A stretch of DNA of 64,000 nt, from the NCBI GenBank assembly GCA_900539425.1, contig UQBX01000002.1, positions 104,383 to 168,382 on the forward strand, in the 5' to 3' direction. The notes beneath the pieces were generated by a model, which worked only from the letters and a program-made list of their open reading frames with translations, was not told the DNA's origin and searched no databases. Positions 58,420 through 64,000 of this stretch are shown here, in pieces (the stretch's first letter is position 1; every line of letters begins with the position of its first letter). A program made the position numbers and the translations under genes. The DNA is from an uncultured Oscillospiraceae bacterium (GTDB lineage: Bacteria; Bacillota; Clostridia; Oscillospirales; Acutalibacteraceae).

Positions 58420-59634
58420 TCAGTTCTTTCCGCCATCGTCTGAAATTTCGGCCCATTTGCTGCCGAAATTCACCGATTCGGGCAGTGCCATTCCGCTGAC
58501 CATAGCCTTTGCCGAGGACAGTTTTGAAGTGTAGTCAAGGTGGGCGTAAATGTTAGCGGTGGTAGAAAAATCGCTGTGTCCCAGCCACTCCTGAATTTGT
58601 TTCAGCGGAACGCCGTTCGCAAGAAGCAGACTTGCGCAACTGTGTCTTAAATCGTGAAAACGCATTCTTTTACAGCCGTGCTTTTGAATATACTGCGGAA
58701 AATAGCTTGTCAAATATTCCGGTCGCATTAAATCTCCCAGTTCGTCTACAAAGACATATCCGTCATATTCGTAGTTGTAGCAGTTTCCGCAGACCTTCTT
58801 GTTGACTTCCTGTGCCGCTTTTACTTCTTTGAAATACTCCGCAAAGCTGCCAACAAGCGGAAGTGTACGCATACTGGATTTTGTTTTTGCAGAGTCCTGT
58901 GCGTACATTTTTGTTTTTCCGTCCACTTGCAGAGATGTGACCGTGTGCCTTATGGTGATTGTGCCACGCTCAAAGTCGATGGCGTCCCATTTCAGTCCGC
59001 AGACCTCGCCACGACGCAGGCCGTAGAAAGCGGCGACCAAAACAGGAAGTTCCAGCTTTGTCCCTTTGACTACTTCAAATAAATGCTGCAGTTCTTCTGC
59101 ATCAAGGAATACAGGCTGATAATCATTCTTTTTCGGGCGATCCACTTTCATTGCCACATTCTGCGTAACAAGGTCGGTTTTCATTGCGTATTTCAGCGCC
59201 TGATGAATAACGGCGTGATAGTGAATGACCGAGTTTGGTCTGACTGTTTTCAGCTTTTCGGAATAGAATTGCTGAATGTGTCTTGCCTCTAATCCCTGAA
59301 GCGTTACTGCTTTCTTTCGGAAATACGGCTCAATCACCGATTTCACCATTTGCTCGTAAGAGCTGAATGTGGTTGCCTTAACACGCACCTTGACAATGTC
59401 CAACCATTCAAGCAGATAATCTGCAAACGGCATATCGGAAGCAAGCTCTCCGACTTCCTGCGGCGGTACGAACTCACTTCTGATTCGTGCAAGTTCGGCT
59501 TCGGCTTTGCGCTTGTTACCCTTTTCGGGCAGTCCCGTGGAAAAGTATTTCACACGGCGTTTTCTGTTGTTGTTATAGTAGCTCAGCACTACATAATAAA
59601 AACCTTTTTTAACTTGTAGGTGTCCTGATACCAT
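58420..59634 (-). CDS. tyrosine recombinase integrase
   Basis: 404 residues. An N-terminal Arm/AP2-like domain (about 1-60, VKKGFYYVVLSYYNNNRKRR), a SAM-like core-binding domain (about 68-160) and the catalytic domain. It has Arg 207 in YGLRRGEVCGL, H327-D-L-R330, His 353 in LGHSDFSTT and nucleophile Tyr 363 in NIYAHLD. Complete catalytic set, so probably active. It points away from the interior and abuts tRNA-Ser. AAAGGAG ribosome site. GTTCTTTCC 9-mers flank the gene. Confidence 0.95.
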   Translation of the reverse strand: MVSGHLQVKKGFYYVVLSYYNNNRKRRVKYFSTGLPEKGNKRKAEAELARIRSEFVPPQEVGELASDMPFADYLLEWLDIVKVRVKATTFSSYEQMVKSVIEPYFRKKAVTLQGLEARHIQQFYSEKLKTVRPNSVIHYHAVIHQALKYAMKTDLVTQNVAMKVDRPKKNDYQPVFLDAEELQHLFEVVKGTKLELPVLVAAFYGLRRGEVCGLKWDAIDFERGTITIRHTVTSLQVDGKTKMYAQDSAKTKSSMRTLPLVGSFAEYFKEVKAAQEVNKKVCGNCYNYEYDGYVFVDELGDLMRPEYLTSYFPQYIQKHGCKRMRFHDLRHSCASLLLANGVPLKQIQEWLGHSDFSTTANIYAHLDYTSKLSSAKAMVSGMALPESVNFGSKWAEISDDGGKN

Positions 59635-59754
59635 TATTTTTAACTCCTTTCATTGTACATCACAGGAAAGACCTACACCGACAAGCTTATTATAGCTTGC
59701 CGGCATAGTTCTTTCCATTCTGCAAAAGTCACTCGCTGTACACTTTGGTTCGAA

Positions 59755-60672
59755 TTAACGGGCGTCTCTGTTGCGTTCTCGTTGGCGTTTCAAAAGCTCC
59801 AATCCTTTCAGAATATCTCGTTTGATTTGCTCATCGCTGTAATTTTGCGGAAAGTATTTGCGAAGCTCATCACGAGGCAGTTTGATTTGTTCCTTTTGAT
59901 TTGGCTTTTCTTCTGATAAAACAGCGTAGATAGCGTCAGCGGTAAGCAAGCCGTCCTGTGACATTTTCTTCAGCCTGATACTCTGTGCGTGTGACGGCGT
60001 GCAGTCATTCATATTGATTGCGTCAAGCAAAGTGAGCTGTTCGTCACGGTCAAGGTAGGAGATTTCTACCGCAGGGTTGAAAGCGATTTTATTATCGTCT
60101 ACCATTGAAAGTAGTTCGGGAATTAGGTAAGTTAAGCGGATATAGCGTTGGATTTGTCGCTCACTATCATCGCTGTCTTTGCTCACTTGTGTTACACTCA
60201 ACAACTTCTCGCCAAGTTGGCGAGAAGTAACACCCTGATGTTTTATCGCTTCCAGCTTCATCTTATACGCAAAGGCTTTTTCGCTTGGCAGTATTGTTTC
60301 TCTTTGCAGATTGGCGTCCACCATTGCGATTACCGCTTCGTCGTCGGACATCTCACGGACGATAACCGGCATGGTTTCAATTCCGAGCACCTGACACGCC
60401 GCAAGCCTTCTGTGCCCCGAAACAAGCTCGTATCCGCCGTCAGGCAACGGTCGTGCAAGCGCCGGAGTTATCGTTCCGACCTTGCGTATACTCTCAATCA
60501 TTCGCTCCATTTCTTCGTTATTCAATATCTTAAATGGGTGATTCTTAAAAGGGTGAAGTTTGTCAAGAGGTATATTCTTTACACGCTCAAGCTTTGCGTC
60601 GTCACGCTCAGCCTGCGTTGTAAACAGGTCGTCCAGAGTCGGTAAAGTAAAATCTGATTTTCGTTTTGTCAT
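59755..60672 (-). CDS. element-encoded ParB/RepB-like protein
   Basis: 305 residues. ParB N-terminal fold with IPLDKLHPFKNHPFKILNNEEM, SGHRRLAACQVLG and DANLQRETILPSEKAFAYKMKLEA, then a KorB/RepB-like helical domain (QLGEKLLSVTQVSKDSDDSERQIQRYIRLTYLIPELL). Different from the chromosomal ParB and Noc. Relatives accompany plasmids and integrative elements, for partition or regulation. Its start overlaps the relaxase stop by 4 bases. Confidence 0.9.
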   Translation of the reverse strand: MTKRKSDFTLPTLDDLFTTQAERDDAKLERVKNIPLDKLHPFKNHPFKILNNEEMERMIESIRKVGTITPALARPLPDGGYELVSGHRRLAACQVLGIETMPVIVREMSDDEAVIAMVDANLQRETILPSEKAFAYKMKLEAIKHQGVTSRQLGEKLLSVTQVSKDSDDSERQIQRYIRLTYLIPELLSMVDDNKIAFNPAVEISYLDRDEQLTLLDAINMNDCTPSHAQSIRLKKMSQDGLLTADAIYAVLSEEKPNQKEQIKLPRDELRKYFPQNYSDEQIKRDILKGLELLKRQRERNRDAR

Positions 60673-62054
60673 CGTTCGTATCCTCTCTTTCTTGATTTAT
60701 TTAGTCCGAAATATCGGCTGCGCATATTCTCCTCAATGAGAATATTTTCTTTGATTTTGGGGTTGTCATCTATAATTCTTGCCGCTGTTTTCCTGTCCTT
60801 TCGAAGTTGAGCCAGAGCCTTTGTGCAGTCATCTCGCTTGGCAACAAGCTTTGCTTTTTCATCGGGATTGTGGCAAGAATCAATATCTCGGTAGAGCATT
60901 TTGCGGTAATCCGATATGAGTTTTATTTCAGAATCAGCGTTATTTATAAACGCTTCCACAGAGGAAATATCGGTTAAGTGATTGTCGCAAATGAGCTGTA
61001 CCTGTGCGGTGTGGCGGTCAAGCCAACGGCAGGCTTCACGCATTTCGGGCGATAACGGATTGTGTTTTTTGTTTTTCGGAAGCACGCCGAGCAGATATAA
61101 ATATCTGAAATACAACGCTTTAAGACCCGTAATCTTTTTGGCTGTTTTTAAGTTGCCTTTAACAAAATGCGCCTTTTGAATTGTTACACCAAAGCTCTTT
61201 TTTTCGGTAAACTCATAGTATAAGCGGTAAGCTTCCTGCGGGTTGTTTCGCAGAGTATCTCTCATTCGGTCATAGATTGCATCTCGGTCATAGGCTTCTC
61301 CCAAGCGGTACAAACGAGTTGCTTTCTTGCTGTTGACAGAGCGAATAGTAGCGTATTTATGATATGGGTTTAGGTCGATTACATATCCGAGCTGTTTCAT
61401 AACATAGGTAAAAGCTTTAGGATTTGTACTCATCGTAAGAGCTTTATCTATCGCCTCACGCATTAAATTGTATCGGGTCGGCTCATCGTTCTTTTCCGCA
61501 AAGTACAGCTTGCGTGGCGTCTTTCCTTTAGGATTTTTAATAACCGTCAAACCGTTTTCTTTGCAAAGCTCATCGGAAATACTGCGCAGTTTCCAGTATG
61601 CACCCTCGTTGCAGTTAAACTTCTTACCGTTCCACATATTCACCGAATTAATGACCAAATGATTGTGATATGTGCCGGTGTTAAAGTGCGTAGCGACCAG
61701 CACTTGGTACTGATCGCCCCACATTCTTTTTGCAAGCTCTACGCCGAGTTTGTGTGCAAGCTGAGGTGTAACTTCGCCTGTTTTGAAACTCTGATATGCG
61801 TGATAAGCCACATTGCCGACCGTCTTATCGAAGCGTTCTTGTACCGCTTTCATCTCGGCAAAAGCGGTTTCTGCGGTGCAGTTTACGCCTGTCACATACA
61901 TTGCTTTTTCTTCACCGATTACGGTTTTTCTCTCGTCGCTTGCGTAGTGAAGTGCCTTGCAAATATCGCTGTAAATCGTCTTGTCCGGGTTCGCCGCATA
62001 GCTTAAAACACGGCTGACGCTGTCGGTTACAGCCCATATTTTTGTTACTGCCAC
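60669..62054 (-). CDS. relaxase/mobilization nuclease
   Basis: 461 residues. Relaxase domain in the N-terminal 250 residues with H123-x6-H130-N-H132 in ATHFNTGTYHNHLVINSVN, the three-His metal site of Pfam Relaxase proteins, and an N-terminal candidate Tyr (Y19 in VLSYAANPDKT). The C-terminal half is helical and basic. Nicks oriT and leads DNA transfer through a conjugation apparatus, none of which is coded in view. It overlaps the mobC-like gene by 10 bases. Confidence 0.93.
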   Translation of the reverse strand: MAVTKIWAVTDSVSRVLSYAANPDKTIYSDICKALHYASDERKTVIGEEKAMYVTGVNCTAETAFAEMKAVQERFDKTVGNVAYHAYQSFKTGEVTPQLAHKLGVELAKRMWGDQYQVLVATHFNTGTYHNHLVINSVNMWNGKKFNCNEGAYWKLRSISDELCKENGLTVIKNPKGKTPRKLYFAEKNDEPTRYNLMREAIDKALTMSTNPKAFTYVMKQLGYVIDLNPYHKYATIRSVNSKKATRLYRLGEAYDRDAIYDRMRDTLRNNPQEAYRLYYEFTEKKSFGVTIQKAHFVKGNLKTAKKITGLKALYFRYLYLLGVLPKNKKHNPLSPEMREACRWLDRHTAQVQLICDNHLTDISSVEAFINNADSEIKLISDYRKMLYRDIDSCHNPDEKAKLVAKRDDCTKALAQLRKDRKTAARIIDDNPKIKENILIEENMRSRYFGLNKSRKRGYER

Positions 62055-62359
62055 GGCGAATCACTTGCACTTTCCGGCTCACCGATTGAGTGGTAAGCCT
62101 TCAAAAATTTGCTCACAACATCGTTGAAACTTGCATTTACATTGACTTCTGAAAGCGACTTCCAATTGTCACGAAGCGAGGTCAAACCTCGGTAAGCTTC
62201 GTAAAATTCCTGTGGCAAAGTTGCCTGAACTTCCTTGCCAAGACCAAGTTTTCTAAGGTAAGCAGAGAGCGAAAGTCCGCATTTTTTGGCGGCAGTTTCC
62301 ATCTTTCTCTTCTCTCCATCAGTCACTCGGATATTGATTGCAGTTGTTCTTTGTCTCAT
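62045..62359 (-). CDS. MobC-like ribbon-helix-helix relaxosome protein
   Basis: 104 residues. RTTAINIRVTDGEKRKMETAAKKCGLSLSAYLRKLGLG is the ribbon-helix-helix domain of plasmid mobilization accessory proteins, which bind oriT beside the relaxase. The gene starts the mobC-relaxase-parB run. AAAGGAATAAAA precedes the ATG. Confidence 0.88.
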   Translation of the reverse strand: MRQRTTAINIRVTDGEKRKMETAAKKCGLSLSAYLRKLGLGKEVQATLPQEFYEAYRGLTSLRDNWKSLSEVNVNASFNDVVSKFLKAYHSIGEPESASDSPWQ

Positions 62360-62398
62360 ATATTTTTATTCCTTTCTCTGTATAATTGGGGGTACAGG

Positions 62399-62429
62399 GG
62401 CGGCAAGCCCATTTCGGCAATTTGCCGCC
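62399..62429. other. inverted repeat, candidate oriT
   Basis: GGCGGCAA (62399) and TTGCCGCC (62422) form an 8-base inverted repeat with a 15-base loop, 40 bases upstream of the mobC-like gene, the usual oriT position. The nick site cannot be read from sequence alone. A terminator is less likely since no T-run follows. Confidence 0.45.
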
Positions 62430-62523
62430 AGTTTTGTGGGTTTCAAATGCAACACAAAACCTATGCTCGCTATCCTTACGGATTGGCAATACCTGTATAG
62501 CCTTATATCCACTTTCTCAAAAA

Positions 62524-62599
62524 GTGACGATAGTGACGGCTGTGACGGCTTTTCCTATATAGCGGATTTATTGTCATCGCCGTCATTGCTGTCATTCTT
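62524..62599. repeat. 9-base tandem repeats in inverted blocks
   Basis: GTGACGATA-GTGACGGCT-GTGACGGCT (62524-62550) and, on the opposite strand, ATGACAGCA-ATGACGGCG-ATGACAAT (about 62573-62599, within the 3' end of the ATPase gene). Same period, opposite orientation. Confidence 0.55.
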
Positions 62600-63580
62600 T
62601 TTTAAGTAAATCAGTCGGCTCGTGCCGGTGCGTTTTGTTTTGTATTCGATGCCTTGCGGCTGAAAAACTTCTGAAGAAAATCGAGCAAGTATTTTGGTCA
62701 CAACATTTGGTGTAATCTCGGTTTCGTTCATCTGCTTTATAAGTTGCGTTGCAGTGCCTCGCCATTCTTTTACTTCCGAAATATAATCAACCAGCCGGAA
62801 AACAAACTTTGGAATTTCTTCACGATGAATATCCTCCATATCCTTTCGCTCGACTAATTCCCACAAGTGACTGCGGTTGTCAAACTTCAAGGTCAGCTCC
62901 TGATATGCAATATCTCGACCGGTGGCAAGCAGCGTTCCGGTTTCATTGGCACGGCTGCGCTTCAAAACAAAATTTGTATCTGCCGCACCTGTGATACCGG
63001 TGGAGCCTGACACCTCGTTGAATGGGTCGCTGACATCTTTCAGCTTCCTGACATGGTGAACAACTACAACAGCTATGCCGTACTTGTCCGAAATATTTTT
63101 CAGTGCCGTTACATCGTCATAGTCGCCTGCATACATTCCGCTTTTCCCACCGGTGCTTTTTGAATCTCGAACCTTTTGAAAGGTGTCGATAATGACAAGT
63201 TTTGTATTCGGAAAGTCGGAAAGATACTGTTCGATTTGCTGTTCCAAACCGTTGCCGATTTGAAAACTCGTTGTGGCAATGCGAAGTTCAGGCGGCGCTT
63301 CATCGGTGATTTGATACAGGCGGCTTTGTATTCTTGCGTAAGTATCTTCCAAGCAGAGATAAAGTACATCGCTCTTGTGGGTTTCAAATTCCCACACAGG
63401 CTTTCCTCTCGCCACTTGAATACCGAGCCAAAGCATAAGCCAGCTCTTGCCGATTTTACTTGAACCCGAAAGCACGCTGAGTCCTTGCGGTATCAAGCCG
63501 TCCACCACAAATAAGGTTTTTCTCATCGGCGTTGACAGCAGCGTGTCCGCATCAATCGTTTTCAGCTTTTCAACTTGCAT
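62555..63580 (-). CDS. RepA-like AAA ATPase (hexameric helicase type)
   Basis: 341 residues. Walker A GSSKIGKS at about 39-46, Walker B KLVIIDTFQKV near 123-133, then VVVHHVRK and an arginine-finger-like region. The C-terminal 100 residues look like a winged helix (LIKQMNETEITPNVVTKILARFS). Matches the AAA_25/RepA ATPases of mobilizable elements, which may help element replication or copy control. The extreme C-terminus NDSNDGDDNKSAI is coded by the 9-base repeat. It overlaps the HTH gene by 11 bases. Confidence 0.88.
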   Translation of the reverse strand: MQVEKLKTIDADTLLSTPMRKTLFVVDGLIPQGLSVLSGSSKIGKSWLMLWLGIQVARGKPVWEFETHKSDVLYLCLEDTYARIQSRLYQITDEAPPELRIATTSFQIGNGLEQQIEQYLSDFPNTKLVIIDTFQKVRDSKSTGGKSGMYAGDYDDVTALKNISDKYGIAVVVVHHVRKLKDVSDPFNEVSGSTGITGAADTNFVLKRSRANETGTLLATGRDIAYQELTLKFDNRSHLWELVERKDMEDIHREEIPKFVFRLVDYISEVKEWRGTATQLIKQMNETEITPNVVTKILARFSSEVFQPQGIEYKTKRTGTSRLIYLKKNDSNDGDDNKSAI

Positions 63581-63797
63581 TCTTCACACCTTCTTCCATA
63601 ACATAATTGATGACATTGACCTTCGGAATCTTAAAAGCGTTTCCAATTTTAACGCCGGAGATATATCCGTTGTTAATCAGGTCGTATGCCAAGTGTCGGC
63701 TTACGCCGAGCATTTGTTGAAGCTGAGCTACTGTAACGATGTCCGGATAGTCCGGGAACATTAACTTGTAAAGCTCTTTCAATTCTGTTTTTCTCAT
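63570..63797 (-). CDS. excisionase-like helix-turn-helix DNA-binding protein
   Basis: 75 residues. MerR/HTH_17-type domain: VTVAQLQQMLGVSRHLAYDLINNGYISGVKIGNAFKIPKVNVINYV. Such proteins serve as Xis or regulators in integrative elements. AAAGGAGG ribosome site at 9 bases. First gene of the xis-repA transcript; an intrinsic terminator lies just upstream. Confidence 0.88.
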   Translation of the reverse strand: MRKTELKELYKLMFPDYPDIVTVAQLQQMLGVSRHLAYDLINNGYISGVKIGNAFKIPKVNVINYVMEEGVKNAS

Positions 63798-63818
63798 CTT
63801 CTTAACCTCCTTTGTGAG

Positions 63819-63844
63819 AAAAAAGCTGCACAGTCTGTACAGCT
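63819..63844 (-). terminator. intrinsic terminator just upstream of the xis-like gene
   Basis: On the minus strand AGCTGTACAG / CTGTGCAGCT with a single-base loop and one mismatch, then TTTTTT, ending about 10 bases before the xis ribosome site. It either insulates the gene from upstream transcription or acts as an attenuator. Confidence 0.7.
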
Positions 63845-63852
63845 ATGTAAGA

Positions 63853-63886
63853 GGCAACAGTCGAAAGGAGGACTCTTGCTGTTGCC
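63853..63886. repeat. inverted repeat upstream of the xis-like gene
   Basis: GGCAACAG and CTGTTGCC separated by 18 bases. On the plus strand TTTT follows; on the minus strand no T-run follows. It sits directly before the terminator at 63819-63844. Confidence 0.5.
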
Positions 63887-64000
63887 TTTTCGCCGTTCTG
63901 CCCGAATGTCGTTTTTGTTATCCCTGCCCCTATCTCAGCGGCGTTGCCCCGCCCCGTCGTCCCCATTATCCTTACTTCCGAAAAGCCCGCCGAAAAGGTA

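Noticed and set aside
58060..58499. Plus-strand frames overlapping tRNA-Ser and the integrase end
   Set aside because: They cross the tRNA and have no ribosome sites; shadow frames.
63935..64000. Possible C-terminal tail of a minus-strand gene cut by the window end (Gly/Asp-rich, FGGLFGSKDNGDDG)
   Set aside because: Only 21 codons are visible and another frame of the same strand is also open over the region; not enough to call.
1..64000. CRISPR arrays
   Set aside because: No regularly spaced repeat-spacer series was noticed in the window.

Overview
The window looks like a chromosomal replication-origin region of a low-to-moderate GC Firmicute, most likely a gut-type Clostridia (Oscillospirales/Ruminococcaceae-like). 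This rests on the gene families (dnaA-dnaN-S4-recF-remB-gyrB-gyrA, parA/parB/Noc-like, rpmH-rnpA-yidD-yidC-jag-mnmE-mnmG-rsmG), AGGAGG-type ribosome binding sites, parS sites of the TGTTTCACGTGAAACA type and RNA switches of Firmicute style. The species cannot be named from the sequence.

Layout. 1-7.7 kb: the 3' part of rsmE, cysK, a PadR/HAAS/secreted-protein operon, a 19-codon peptide gene, a VanZ-like protein, trmB, mnmA, nadA and a galactokinase-like kinase. 7.8-12.3 kb: a plus-strand surface-polysaccharide cluster with three family 2 glycosyltransferases around UDP-galactopyranose mutase. 12.4-14.6 kb: a Ktr/Trk potassium uptake pair. 14.9-26.7 kb: a long minus-strand run serS-parB-parA-(parS region)-noc-rsmG-mnmG-mnmE-jag-yidC-yidD-rnpA-rpmH. 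26.9-31.6 kb: a nucleosidase, an XRE regulator, a histidine phosphatase, MgtC and an LCP enzyme. 31.9-40.9 kb: gyrA-gyrB-remB-recF-S4-dnaN-dnaA, all minus. The AT-rich gaps on both sides of dnaA carry repeated 9-mers resembling DnaA boxes and are the likely oriC. Genes left of it run mostly leftward. To the right, a degenerate LCP protein and a folate operon (folE-folP-ybjQ-folB-folK) run rightward, as expected for replication diverging from about 41 kb. 44.8-51.8 kb: fba, FMN-riboswitch-controlled ribU, a DUF975 protein, glyS and dinB.

The most interesting host locus is 51.86-53.88 kb. A cobalamin riboswitch controls a secreted, probably sortase-anchored alpha/alpha-toroid protein. Divergently transcribed from an overlapping promoter is a membrane-anchored DUF4430 (transcobalamin C-terminal-like) protein. 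Together they look like the two domains of animal intrinsic factor/transcobalamin encoded as separate surface proteins, a candidate vitamin B12 capture system.

54-58.3 kb holds a HAD phosphatase, two small 2-TM proteins, tRNA-Ala(GGC), a GNAT acetyltransferase, hisF-hisH, an unassigned structured RNA with its own promoter, a degenerate tRNA-Ser-like sequence and an intact tRNA-Ser(CGA). From the 3' end of that tRNA to beyond the window end lies an integrated mobilizable element: tyrosine integrase, ParB-like protein, relaxase, MobC-like protein, a possible oriT, a RepA-type ATPase and an excisionase-like HTH protein. Its distal end is not in view.
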